This document shows positions 1 through 7,330 of a stretch of DNA of 20,588 nucleotides, piece after piece. The notes below the pieces were generated by a model. It worked only from the letters and a program-made list of their open reading frames with translations, was not told the DNA's origin and did no database searches. Source of the stretch: Clostridia bacterium (GTDB lineage Bacteria > Bacillota > Clostridia > UMGS1810). The stretch's first letter is position 1; each line of letters begins with the position of its first letter. A program made the translations under genes and the position numbers. The stretch spans positions 1 through 20,588 of the forward strand of contig JAFVSB010000188.1 of assembly GCA_017503945.1 (NCBI GenBank), read 5' to 3'.

Positions 1-149
1 GCTGTGGGGGGGCCGTCATAGAAGGTGTAGGTTTCACCCTCGGCGCGGCTGTCGATACTCTTTTGGAAGATGTCATTATCTTTCCAGAATTTTTCGATTT
101 GCTTTTCTCTTTCCACAAAATTGAGGTTTGTGTCAACTTTATTATACAT
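1..149 (-). CDS. ileS: Isoleucyl-tRNA synthetase, N-terminal fragment (runs off left edge)
   Basis: Only the first 49 codons are inside the window. The protein begins MYNKVDTNLNFVEREKQI and reaches YDGPPTA, the strand just before the HIGH motif of class I aminoacyl-tRNA synthetases; the spelling of this N-terminus (NFVEREKxIxxFWKxNxIFxKS) is that of bacterial IleS. The enzyme charges tRNA-Ile in the cytoplasm and edits misactivated valine. The ATG at 147-149 is preceded by AGGAGG at 157-162. It has its own promoter, and the leader of about 60 bases is too short for the T-box that often controls this gene in Firmicutes. ValS or LeuS are less likely from the N-terminal wording. Confidence 0.9.
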   Translation of the reverse strand, partial: MYNKVDTNLNFVEREKQIEKFWKDNDIFQKSIDSRAEGETYTFYDGPPT

Positions 150-215
150 CTGTATGCCTCCTGTGTAATGTAAGTATTTTTACACATAAAAATCCATTTT
201 GCATTTTATCTTATT

Positions 216-244
216 ATTATATAATACAAAGAAGGGTTTGTCAA
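216..244 (-). promoter_or_regulatory. Sigma-A promoter of ileS
   Basis: On the minus strand TTGACA (239-244) is followed after exactly 17 bases by TATAAT (216-221), a full consensus match. The expected start is near 208-210, giving a short leader before the ileS ATG. It lies just beyond the dtd terminator, so ileS is a separate unit. Confidence 0.85.
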
Positions 245-258
245 CTGTCACGACCCAA

Positions 259-293
259 CAAAAAAGGATATAAAACAATGAGTTTTATATCCC
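259..293 (-). terminator. Intrinsic terminator after dtd
   Basis: Read on the minus strand, a stem GGGATATAAAAC / GTTTTATATCC with a short loop is followed directly by a run of six T. It begins about 12 bases past the dtd stop codon. Confidence 0.85.
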
Positions 294-304
294 TTAGATT
301 CAGT

Positions 305-760
305 TTATTTAACTATTTCGTCAGAGTCGAGCACTATAGTGACAGGGCCGTCATTTAAAAGCTCTACCTTCATGTCGGCGCCAAAGCTGCCTGTGGCCAC
401 TTTTTTGCCAAGCTTTTGCGAGCACAACGCCACAAATTCATCATACAGAGCCTCTGCCTCGGTAGGATTTTTGGCGAGGTTAAACGATGGCCGCCTTCCC
501 TTGCGGCAATCGGCATAGAGCGTAAATTGCGATACTGCCAGAAGCTCACCTCCCACATCGAGGAGCGAAAGGTTCATTTTGTCATCATCATCGGTGAAGA
601 TGCGCAGGTTTATCATTTTGTCAGCCATGGGGGAGAGCAGCGATGCAGAATCTGACTCACAAAAGCCAATCAGAGCCAAAAGACCATGCTCTATAGCACC
701 GCTTATTTCACCATCGATGGTGACACTTGCTTTTTTTACTCTTTGGATTACAATGCGCAT
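305..760 (-). CDS. dtd: D-aminoacyl-tRNA deacylase
   Basis: A 151-residue protein, the normal DTD length. It hydrolyses D-amino acids (and glycine mischarged on tRNA-Ala) from tRNA, keeping D-residues out of translation. The family signature SQFTLYAD lies at residues 77-84 followed by CRKGRRPSF, and the chirality-checking cis Gly-Pro motif is seen as NDGPVTI (136-142). The ATG start MRIVIQRV is the usual DTD N-terminus. It is the last gene of the minus-strand group prmA-rsmE-membrane protein-dtd, starts 2 bases after the stop of the membrane protein gene, and is closed by a terminator. The function of the family is well established. Confidence 0.96.
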   Translation of the reverse strand: MRIVIQRVKKASVTIDGEISGAIEHGLLALIGFCESDSASLLSPMADKMINLRIFTDDDDKMNLSLLDVGGELLAVSQFTLYADCRKGRRPSFNLAKNPTEAEALYDEFVALCSQKLGKKVATGSFGADMKVELLNDGPVTIVLDSDEIVK

Positions 761-762
761 GA

Positions 763-1275
763 TTAGTTATTGCCCTTTTTGATTTTGGTGTATTTTGCAG
801 AATGAAGAACTATGGTCAGCACGCAGTAGAGCACATTAAATGCCCACAGTGCATACACCATATTTTTGGTGGTGATAACCTTTGAAAGCTTTTGCGCCAG
901 AGGGGATACTGTGAACGAACCGGCAGTTTCCTTTACCATGCCCGGTATGCCTGACACGCCGTTTTGCAAGAGGTAATAGCCTGCTGCAAGCACAAGACAC
1001 ACTGCTGCATATTCCCAAAGGAAGCTCTTCTTTTTCCAGATGGCAAATACTGCACAAACTATCCCTACTGCCACAAAAATAAGTTCAAGGATTGTGAGCA
1101 TGCGCGATGCTGCCACAAAATTGGTGGTTACGGCATTGTGGATATATAACATGAGAAAGAACGACACAATGGCAACCGAGGTGGACACCAAAGTAAGGTT
1201 TGACTCTCTTTCAAGAGCCGCAGCCTTGTTTTGTTTGCGTTCTTTATATTCTGTTGCAGACATGTTTTTCTTCAT
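763..1275 (-). CDS. Four-helix membrane protein of unknown function
   Basis: A 170-residue protein that I do not recognise. A basic, polar N-terminus (MKKNMSATEYKERKQNKAA) is followed by about four hydrophobic helices near residues 28-48, 55-78, 84-103 and 138-160, and the tail is lysine-rich (KYTKIKKGNN). The reading frame opens 13 codons earlier, but I chose the ATG at 1273-1275 because GGAG sits 6 bases upstream and no site fits the earlier start. No catalytic motif or signal peptide is visible. It lies between rsmE (57 bases upstream) and dtd (2 bases downstream), so it is probably co-transcribed with RNA-quality genes, but that says little about its role. Confidence 0.75.
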   Translation of the reverse strand: MKKNMSATEYKERKQNKAAALERESNLTLVSTSVAIVSFFLMLYIHNAVTTNFVAASRMLTILELIFVAVGIVCAVFAIWKKKSFLWEYAAVCLVLAAGYYLLQNGVSGIPGMVKETAGSFTVSPLAQKLSKVITTKNMVYALWAFNVLYCVLTIVLHSAKYTKIKKGNN

Positions 1276-1331
1276 TTTAAGCTCCATTCCCTGCAACGCC
1301 CTTTGGCATTGCACAATATGTTTTTAGTATC

Positions 1332-2063
1332 TCACCAATCTCCAAGCTCATACATCACCGCGGTGATTGCCGCAAGGGGAGCAGTTTCGGTGCGAAGTAT
1401 TCTTGGGCCCATAGATACAATGCTAAAGCCTTTGCTTTGGGCATCTTTTACCTCCAAGGGGTCAAAACCTCCCTCGGGACCTATAAAAATACTGATATTT
1501 TTAACATCATGGCTTTGGCGCAGCACACTTTTGATGCTGCTCATTTTTTCATCTTCGTAGGCAAGCAGGCGCAAATCGGCGTTTGCAGCCTCAGAGAGTG
1601 CATCGGCAAAGTTCATCACACAGTCCACTGCGGGCAAGCGCGCTCTGCCGCACTGCTTGGCAGCCTCGTGGGCAATTTTTTGCAATCGCTGAGTTTTTTT
1701 TGCAGGGTCTTTGATGAGTGCCACACAGCGTTTCATTGCCACGGGCACAATCCGCACAGCTCCAAGCTCCACGCATTTTTGCACAACTGTGTCGAGCTTG
1801 TCACCTTTTGGCACACCCTGATACACAGTTATGTTTATATTTGCTTCGGCGTTGTTTTTTTGGCGGCTTTGCACTTTTGCCGTCACTTCATCTTTGCAGG
1901 TGCGCACCAGTTTGCACAGGCAATCATAGCCGAGTGAGTCGCACACGGTTATTTCATCACCCTCGCCGAGGCGGAGAACTCTTGTGATATGCACAACATC
2001 ATCACCGGTGATTGTAATTTCATCACAGCCCTCGGCAGATGAATCAATAAAAAATCTGTGCAT
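1332..2063 (-). CDS. rsmE: 16S rRNA (uracil1498-N3)-methyltransferase
   Basis: A 243-residue SPOUT-class methyltransferase that methylates N3 of U1498 in 16S rRNA using SAM. Family marks are the MHRFF start, the PUA-like N-terminal part with HITRVLRL, the segment SIFIGPEGGF (about 191-200) and the C-terminal knot LRTETAPLAAITAV (223-236) that binds SAM. The frame extends 3 codons further to a GTG, but that GTG overlaps the ribosome site AGAGGTG (2070-2076), which is 8 bases before the ATG at 2061-2063. It has its own promoter and follows prmA, a common Firmicute pairing. Confidence 0.95.
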   Translation of the reverse strand: MHRFFIDSSAEGCDEITITGDDVVHITRVLRLGEGDEITVCDSLGYDCLCKLVRTCKDEVTAKVQSRQKNNAEANINITVYQGVPKGDKLDTVVQKCVELGAVRIVPVAMKRCVALIKDPAKKTQRLQKIAHEAAKQCGRARLPAVDCVMNFADALSEAANADLRLLAYEDEKMSSIKSVLRQSHDVKNISIFIGPEGGFDPLEVKDAQSKGFSIVSMGPRILRTETAPLAAITAVMYELGDW

Positions 2064-2085
2064 TAACTTCACCTCTCAATAGCAT

Positions 2086-2115
2086 ATTATACCAACCAAC
2101 CATGGGTTTAGTCAA
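2086..2115 (-). promoter_or_regulatory. Sigma-A promoter of rsmE
   Basis: Minus-strand TTGACT (2110-2115), 18-base spacer, TATAAT (2086-2091), lying between the prmA stop and the rsmE ribosome site. The predicted start near 2079 leaves a leader of only about 16 bases. rsmE, the membrane protein and dtd can therefore be expressed without prmA. Confidence 0.7.
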
Positions 2116-2128
2116 GAGTTTTTTGCAA

Positions 2129-3100
2129 TTATTGAATCAGGCAGCTCATAGCCACCCAACCGCCTGCCATGCTTTTGTGACACACAGTTATGCTTTTGCT
2201 CTCCATAGCTTCAAGCACATCGGGAAGTCTTTCTTCTATGATACCCGAGCACACAAAGATTCCGCCGTCTTTTATGAGCTTTCGGACAACTGGAAGAATG
2301 GCTATTATAACATCTGCCACAATATTTGCAACTATCACATCATATTTGCGCACGCTAAGGGTATCAAAGAGAGCTTTGTCTGATGTGATGTCGCCTGAAT
2401 ATATGTGATATTTTGAGGTGTCCACACCGTTTAGAGTTGCGTTCTCAAACGCCACATGCTCGCATGCGGGGTCAATGTCGAGCGCCCAGGCTTCTTTTGC
2501 ACCCAGAAGGAGTGAAATCACCGAGAGAATACCGCTGCCGCAGCCTATGTCTAAAAGCTCAGTAGACGGTGTGATATATTTTTCGAGTTCTTCGATGCAG
2601 AGCTTGGTGGTGTGGTGGGTGCCTGTGCCAAAGGTCATGCCCGGATTGACGGTGAACACAATGCGCTCGGTGCTGCCATCAAGCGGCTCCCACTCGGGCT
2701 GAATGAGGATTTTGCTACCCACCTCTATGGGGTGAAAATATTTTTTCCAGTTGTTTGCCCAGTCTTCTTCGTTTATGCCTTCTGTGTCAAATTCGAGCCT
2801 GCCCCACTCGCCCGTGGTGTCATTTTTGGCAAGGGAAGTAAGTGCACTCTTTAGCGCAACGAGGTTTTCTGTGAGGGTATCATTGTTTTCAAGATATATT
2901 TTTACGCAGGTTTCTTTTTTCTTTTGCTGCATGAGCTCATCATCTACATAGTCCCAGTATTTGTGATTTTGCTCAAGAAACTGAGTGAAATCCTGCTCGT
3001 CCTCTATTTCAACGCCTGTTATTCCGAGCTCTGAGAGCATGTCACACACAAAGTCGATGCCTGCACTTGATGTGAATATGGTAACTTTTATCCATTCCAT
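2129..3100 (-). CDS. prmA: Ribosomal protein L11 methyltransferase
   Basis: A 323-residue SAM-dependent enzyme that trimethylates ribosomal protein L11. The N-terminal part (about 1-110) matches the L11-binding domain, starting MEWIKVTIFTSSAGID. NPGMTFGTGTHHTT (152-165) precedes the class I SAM motif LLDIGCGSG (182-190), and NIVADVI (259-265) is the equivalent of the catalytic NILA-type motif. The frame opens 14 codons earlier, but the ATG at 3098-3100 gives the conserved start and has AAAGGA about 10 bases upstream. It is first in the minus-strand cluster and divergent from rsmD across a promoter-bearing gap. Confidence 0.95.
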   Translation of the reverse strand: MEWIKVTIFTSSAGIDFVCDMLSELGITGVEIEDEQDFTQFLEQNHKYWDYVDDELMQQKKKETCVKIYLENNDTLTENLVALKSALTSLAKNDTTGEWGRLEFDTEGINEEDWANNWKKYFHPIEVGSKILIQPEWEPLDGSTERIVFTVNPGMTFGTGTHHTTKLCIEELEKYITPSTELLDIGCGSGILSVISLLLGAKEAWALDIDPACEHVAFENATLNGVDTSKYHIYSGDITSDKALFDTLSVRKYDVIVANIVADVIIAILPVVRKLIKDGGIFVCSGIIEERLPDVLEAMESKSITVCHKSMAGGWVAMSCLIQ

Positions 3101-3132
3101 AACATGTTTTTCCTTTCGGTTAGTGTTAATGT

Positions 3133-3161
3133 ATTGTACCACAAAAATGCGAGTTCTTCAA
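3133..3161 (-). promoter_or_regulatory. Sigma-A-like promoter of prmA
   Basis: Minus-strand TTGAAG (3156-3161), 17-base spacer, TACAAT (3133-3138). It lies in the divergent gap shared with rsmD, and its predicted start is about 25 bases before the prmA ATG. Confidence 0.6.
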
Positions 3162-3190
3162 GACAAATTGCAAAAAACAGAAATTTTCTA

Positions 3191-3219
3191 TTGACAATAC
3201 AATGAAGAAAATATATAAT
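3191..3219 (+). promoter_or_regulatory. Sigma-A promoter of the rsmD-coaD unit
   Basis: TTGACA (3191-3196), exact 17-base spacer, TATAAT (3214-3219): a full consensus match. The predicted start near 3226 is followed by AGGAGAG (3241-3247) and the TTG start of rsmD. Confidence 0.87.
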
Positions 3220-3254
3220 ATTTGTAAGTATATTTAATATAGGAGAGTTATGTT

Positions 3255-3800
3255 TTGAGAGTTATTTCAGGCACAGCAAGAGGTCTCAGGCTTTCTTCGC
3301 TAAGAGGCGACGCCACAAGACCCACCCTTGACAATGTCAAAGAGGCTGTTTTCAGTATGCTTTTTGATAGAGTAGCCGATGCAAAGGTGCTCGACCTTTT
3401 TGCAGGCAGCGGGGCGCTGGGCATTGAGGCTCTCAGCCGAGGTGCTGCCAGCTGCATTTTTGCAGACAAGAGCGCCGATGCTGTGAAAATTGTGAGAGAT
3501 AATCTTTCAAAAGCGCGAATGGATATGCGAGCCAAGGTGGTTTTGAGTGACTTTCGCGATGCTCTTGGCCGTCTTGCAAACGAGGGCAACAAATTTGACA
3601 TCATTTTTCTCGACCCGCCCTATGCCGATGGTTTTTTGAATGATGCTTTGCAGGATATTGCAGCACTTTCGCTTCTTGCGCCGGGCGGCGTGGTGGTGGC
3701 AGAGTTTGACTTTGGCACTATGATAGATATACAAAACTACAACCTGCTCAAAGACAAAAGATATGGCAGAGTTTGTATCAATATTCTGGAGGCACAATGA
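3255..3800 (+). CDS. rsmD: 16S rRNA (guanine966-N2)-methyltransferase
   Basis: A 181-residue SAM-dependent enzyme that methylates N2 of G966 in 16S rRNA. It starts MRVISGTARG, the standard RsmD N-terminus; the SAM-binding loop is DLFAGSG (47-53) and the catalytic DPPY motif of N2/N6 methyltransferases is D120-Y123. The start codon is TTG, placed 9 bases after AGGAG; the nearby ATG at 3250 is followed at once by a stop in its own frame. Its stop codon overlaps the coaD start by 4 bases (ATGA), so the two are translationally coupled, a common Firmicute arrangement. Confidence 0.95.
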   Translation: MRVISGTARGLRLSSLRGDATRPTLDNVKEAVFSMLFDRVADAKVLDLFAGSGALGIEALSRGAASCIFADKSADAVKIVRDNLSKARMDMRAKVVLSDFRDALGRLANEGNKFDIIFLDPPYADGFLNDALQDIAALSLLAPGGVVVAEFDFGTMIDIQNYNLLKDKRYGRVCINILEAQ

Positions 3801-4282
3801 GAATCGCAGTATATCCCGGAAGCTTTGACCCTATGACCAACGGACATTTGGATATAATCAAAAGAGCAGCCAAGACATTTGACAAGGTGTATGTGGCTAT
3901 TCTCACCAACAGCGCAAAAAAGCCGTGCTTTTCGCTCGAGCAGCGCATCGACTGGCTCACTCGTGCCACAGCTGACCTTGGCAATGTAGAGATCGACAGC
4001 TTTTCGGGGCTTTTGGTCAACTATGCCAATCAGATAGGTGCAAGCATCATCATAAAAGGTCTGCGGGCAGTGTCGGATTTTGAATATGAATTTCAGATGG
4101 CGCTGACAAATCGAGCTCTCAGCCCAAACATCGAAACAATGTTTCTCATGACAAACGGCAAGTATTCGTATCTGTCATCGAGCATTGTTAAGGAAATTGC
4201 CAAACTCGGTGGCAGTCTTAGCGGACTTGTTCCCGATTTTATGATTGAAGAAGTCAAAAACGAAATCAAGAAAAACCAATAA
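3797..4282 (+). CDS. coaD: Phosphopantetheine adenylyltransferase
   Basis: A 161-residue enzyme for the penultimate step of coenzyme A synthesis: ATP plus 4'-phosphopantetheine gives dephospho-CoA. GSFDPMTNGH (8-17) holds the (T/H)xGH nucleotidyltransferase motif, KGLRAVSDFEYE the substrate-binding region, and SSSIVKE the C-terminal ATP motif. The frame is open 8 codons earlier, but the conserved start MRIAVYPGSFDP is the ATG at 3797, which has GGAGG just upstream and overlaps the rsmD stop. Confidence 0.97.
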   Translation: MRIAVYPGSFDPMTNGHLDIIKRAAKTFDKVYVAILTNSAKKPCFSLEQRIDWLTRATADLGNVEIDSFSGLLVNYANQIGASIIIKGLRAVSDFEYEFQMALTNRALSPNIETMFLMTNGKYSYLSSSIVKEIAKLGGSLSGLVPDFMIEEVKNEIKKNQ

Positions 4283-4296
4283 GGAGGATACATACG

Positions 4297-4737
4297 ATGG
4301 ATGTAATCGAACTTTTAAGCGAATTAGAGGATATTATTGATAAAGGCTTTGAAATTCCCTTTACTAAAAAGGTCCTCGTAAACAAAGAACAAGTTATGTC
4401 TCTCATAAACGACATAAGCATTCAGCTTCCTGATGAACTCAGAGTAGCTAAATCTATTGCTGAAGACAGCAAGAGAATCATCACCGATGCTCAGAAACAG
4501 GCAGATGCAAAGGTAAAAGAGGTAGAAAGCAAAATCCTCGGTCTCATCGACGAGCACGAAATCACAAAAAAAGCCGTTGCCAATGCAAACGAAATCATTG
4601 CAAAAGCTCAGAAAGACGGCAGAGAAATCAGACTTGCTTCGCTCAAGTTTGCTGATGATATTCTCGAAAAAGTTGAAACAGACTTCAAAGCTGTTAACGA
4701 AAGAGTTAAGCAGTGCAGAAGCGAGCTCAGAAAATAG
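4297..4737 (+). CDS. Coiled-coil protein downstream of coaD, function unknown
   Basis: A 146-residue, charged, almost entirely helical protein. Residues from about 50 to the end are rich in E, K, A and Q with heptad-like spacing (for example RIITDAQKQADAKVKEVESK), like the stalk parts of F/V-type ATPase b/E subunits or DivIVA-type proteins. No catalytic motif, membrane segment or signal peptide is seen. A strong AAGGAGG (4281-4287) overlaps the coaD stop, and the gene is the last of the rsmD-coaD unit. Similar small coiled-coil proteins are, from memory, often next to coaD in Clostridia and loosely labelled ATPase, but nothing here supports ATP hydrolysis. Confidence 0.8.
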   Translation: MDVIELLSELEDIIDKGFEIPFTKKVLVNKEQVMSLINDISIQLPDELRVAKSIAEDSKRIITDAQKQADAKVKEVESKILGLIDEHEITKKAVANANEIIAKAQKDGREIRLASLKFADDILEKVETDFKAVNERVKQCRSELRK

Positions 4738-4762
4738 TTTTCATATGATTTTTGTTGCCTAC

Positions 4763-4796
4763 TACCTTCACATCAGTTGTATGTGAAGGTATTTTG
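4763..4796 (+). terminator. Intrinsic terminator of the rsmD-coaD unit
   Basis: A perfect 11-base stem TACCTTCACAT / ATGTGAAGGTA with a 7-base loop is followed by TTTT. It separates the coiled-coil gene from proB. I see no convincing promoter between this hairpin and proB; TTGTAT-17-TATTGA overlapping the right arm is a weak candidate. Confidence 0.85.
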
Positions 4797-4823
4797 GCAT
4801 ATTGATACTTTATAAGGTAGTGA

Positions 4824-5612
4824 ATGACAATGAACACAAATGACAATGCAGACATTATAGTGGTAAAGGTGGGCACCTCCACTCTCACCTATGACGGTGG
4901 CGGCATCAATATCCGCAGGGTGGAAAAGCTTGTGAAGGTGCTTGCCGATATCAAAAACAGCGGCAAAAAGATAATTCTTGTGAGCTCAGGTGCCATAGGC
5001 ATCGGCATGGGCAAGCTCGGCATAACAAAGCGCCCCGAGTGCACGCGTGACAAGCAGGCCCTGGCGGCAATAGGGCAGTGTGAGCTTATGAACTACTATT
5101 CGCGCCTTTTTGGTGAGTATAACCATAATGTGGCTCAGGTTCTTCTGACCAAAGATGTGGTGAGTGACCATGTGCGCAATGAAAATGCCGCCAGCACATT
5201 TGAAAGGCTCCTTGACCTTGGTGTTGTGCCAATTGTAAACGAAAATGACACTGTAAGCACTGAGCAGATTGAATTTGGTGACAATGACACCCTCTCTGCA
5301 ACTGTTGCATGCCTTTCCAAGGCAAAGCTTCTCGTAATTCTTTCAGACATCGACGGTCTTTATGACTCTGACCCCCGCGAAAATCCCGATGCCAGGCTCA
5401 TAGCCCAGGTGGACACAATAGATGAATCAATCGAGGCACTTGCAGGCGGTGCAGGCACAAACCGCGGCACAGGCGGCATGATAACCAAAATCCATGCAGC
5501 TCAGGCGGCAAATGCTGCAGGCATCGACATGATAATAGCCAACGGAGCCGACCCCGAAATACTCTATGATATAGCCGACGGCAAGAGCGTGGGCACATTA
5601 TTTAAGGCATAG
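4824..5612 (+). CDS. proB: Glutamate 5-kinase (short form, no PUA domain)
   Basis: Catalyses ATP-dependent phosphorylation of glutamate to gamma-glutamyl phosphate, the first step of proline synthesis. The 262 residues cover only the amino-acid-kinase fold: SSGAIGIGMGKLGI, the glutamate-binding NENDTVSTEQIEFGDND, ILSDIDGLYDSDP and GTGGMITKIHAA. The usual C-terminal PUA domain (about 100 residues in the E. coli type) is absent; kinase-only ProB proteins are known in other bacteria, so this is not necessarily a truncation. AAGG lies 6-7 bases before the ATG. proA follows after 12 bases. Confidence 0.95.
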   Translation: MTMNTNDNADIIVVKVGTSTLTYDGGGINIRRVEKLVKVLADIKNSGKKIILVSSGAIGIGMGKLGITKRPECTRDKQALAAIGQCELMNYYSRLFGEYNHNVAQVLLTKDVVSDHVRNENAASTFERLLDLGVVPIVNENDTVSTEQIEFGDNDTLSATVACLSKAKLLVILSDIDGLYDSDPRENPDARLIAQVDTIDESIEALAGGAGTNRGTGGMITKIHAAQAANAAGIDMIIANGADPEILYDIADGKSVGTLFKA

Positions 5613-5624
5613 GAAGTGATACCC

Positions 5625-6869
5625 ATGAACTATATAGACAGCTTGTGCGCCAGAGCAAAAAAAGCCTCAAAATCGCTCAAGACAATAGGCACCGAAGCCA
5701 AAAATCAGGCGCTTCTTACAATTGCAGCCGACCTTGAGGCAAACGAGGCAAAAATTCTTGAAGAAAATCAAAAGGATGTTCAAAAAGGCATTGAAAACGG
5801 CATGAACAAAGGTCTCATCGACCGCCTCACCCTGACAAGCGAGCGCATTGCACTCATTGCCGAGGGAGTGCGCCAGGTGGCGTCGCTTCCCGACCCTGTG
5901 GGCGAGATAATCTCCATGAAGGAGCTGCCAAATGGCCTTAAGGTGGGGCAGAGAAGAGTGCCGCTTGGTGTGGCGGGAGTGATATATGAATCGCGCCCCA
6001 ATGTGACTGTGGACACTGCGGCTTTGTGCCTCAAAGCTGCAAATGCAGTGGTGCTCAGAGGCGGCAGTGACGCTTTTTGCTCCAACAAAATTCTTTCAGA
6101 CATCATGAGAGCTTCGCTTGAAAAGTGCTCTCTTTCGCCCGATTGTGTGTGCTTTGTGGAGGATACTTCGCGCGAAGCTGCCACAGAGCTTATGAAGAAA
6201 AATGAATATCTTGATGTGCTCATTCCGCGAGGGGGAGCAGGGCTTATCAAATCAGTGGTGCAAAATGCCACAGTTCCCGTTATAGAGACGGGCGTTGGCA
6301 ATTGCCACATATATGTAGACGAAGGTGCCGATGAAGACATGGCACTAGGCATCATATTAAATGCCAAAACAAGCCGCCCTTCGGTGTGTAATGCAGCTGA
6401 AAGCCTGCTTGTGCATAGCAGTGTGTCAGATAGCTTTATGACGAAGCTTGGCGAAAGGCTAAAGGCAAAGGGCGTGGAAATACGCGGCTGTCAAAGAACA
6501 TGCGAGCGCATGGCTTGCGATGCACTTGCAACCAATGATGACTATGCCACAGAGTTTTTGTCGCTCATCATCTCTGTGAAAACAGTTGACTCCATAGACG
6601 AAGCCATAGAACACATCGAAACCTATTCCACAGGTCACTCGGAATGCATTGTGACAAACAGCTATGCAAATGCCAACCTGTTTTTGGATTCGATTGATTC
6701 AGCGGCAGTGTATGTGAATGCATCTACCCGCTTTACTGATGGTTTTGAATTTGGTCTCGGTGCCGAAATAGGCATAAGCACACAAAAGCTCCATGCAAGA
6801 GGCCCCATGGGCATCAAGGAGCTCACCACCTACAAGTACATCATCCTTGGCTCAGGACAAATCAGATAA
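5625..6869 (+). CDS. proA: Gamma-glutamyl phosphate reductase (glutamate-5-semialdehyde dehydrogenase)
   Basis: A 414-residue NADPH-dependent enzyme that reduces the ProB product to glutamate semialdehyde, which cyclises to pyrroline-5-carboxylate. Seen are YESRPNVTVD, NAVVLRGGSDA, IPRGGAGLI, the catalytic cysteine in SVCNAAESLL and the C-terminal HARGPMGIKELTTYK, all typical of ProA. The frame also holds a GTG 3 codons upstream, but that overlaps the ribosome site AGGAAG (5611-5616), 8 bases before the ATG at 5625. No proC lies in the window, so the last step is encoded elsewhere. Confidence 0.96.
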   Translation: MNYIDSLCARAKKASKSLKTIGTEAKNQALLTIAADLEANEAKILEENQKDVQKGIENGMNKGLIDRLTLTSERIALIAEGVRQVASLPDPVGEIISMKELPNGLKVGQRRVPLGVAGVIYESRPNVTVDTAALCLKAANAVVLRGGSDAFCSNKILSDIMRASLEKCSLSPDCVCFVEDTSREAATELMKKNEYLDVLIPRGGAGLIKSVVQNATVPVIETGVGNCHIYVDEGADEDMALGIILNAKTSRPSVCNAAESLLVHSSVSDSFMTKLGERLKAKGVEIRGCQRTCERMACDALATNDDYATEFLSLIISVKTVDSIDEAIEHIETYSTGHSECIVTNSYANANLFLDSIDSAAVYVNASTRFTDGFEFGLGAEIGISTQKLHARGPMGIKELTTYKYIILGSGQIR

Positions 6870-6893
6870 ATTATATTTTGGAGGGTGTATATT

Positions 6894-7328
6894 ATGGACT
6901 ATATTTTGTGGATAATATTTCTGGTAGCAATGCTCGTTGTGGAAGCATCAACCACCAATCTTGTGAGCATATGGTTTGCTGCGGGTGCTCTTGGTGCAAT
7001 TGTTGCCAAAGCGTGTGGTGCACAGATTGTGTGGCAAATAGCGGTGATGTTGGTAGTGAGTGCAATTGCCATCATTATTGCAAGACCATTTATCAAAAAG
7101 CACCACAGCGGTAAGACAGTTGCCACCAACGCTGACCGAATTGTGGGTGAGACGGGCATCGTCACAGATGACATAAACTCAGAAAAATTTGCAGGTCAGG
7201 TAAATGTGGCGGGCAGGCAATGGTCCGCAGTGAGCGCCGACAGGTCAGAAATAGCCTCGGGTTCAAAGGTAAAGGTTAAGGCAATCAGCGGTGTGAAGCT
7301 GGTTGTAGAAAAAGAGGAGAGTGTATAA
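6894..7328 (+). CDS. NfeD-like membrane protein
   Basis: A 144-residue protein with about three membrane helices in residues 4-68 (starting MDYILWIIFLVAMLVVEAS), then a soluble OB-fold-like tail from about 82 (IVGETGIVTDDINSEKFAG ... VKVKAISGVKLVVEK). This is the short, protease-less form of NfeD. Such proteins sit beside SPFH/stomatin proteins and are thought to form membrane microdomain complexes; the next gene is exactly such a partner, starting 2 bases after this stop. GGAGGG lies 8 bases before the ATG; the upstream GTG in frame overlaps that site. It follows proA by 24 bases and may be co-transcribed. Confidence 0.88.
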   Translation: MDYILWIIFLVAMLVVEASTTNLVSIWFAAGALGAIVAKACGAQIVWQIAVMLVVSAIAIIIARPFIKKHHSGKTVATNADRIVGETGIVTDDINSEKFAGQVNVAGRQWSAVSADRSEIASGSKVKVKAISGVKLVVEKEESV

Positions 7329-7330
7329 TT

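Noticed and set aside
150..244. T-box leader for ileS.
   Set aside because: The promoter lies only about 60 bases before the gene, too short for a T-box, and no T-box sequence or specifier stem is seen.
4777..4805. proB promoter TTGTAT-17-TATTGA.
   Set aside because: The -10 matches only three of six consensus bases and the site overlaps the preceding terminator stem; too weak to list as a feature.
4824..5612. Truncated proB pseudogene.
   Set aside because: The kinase domain is complete with all motifs, and kinase-only ProB forms exist; proA follows with normal spacing.
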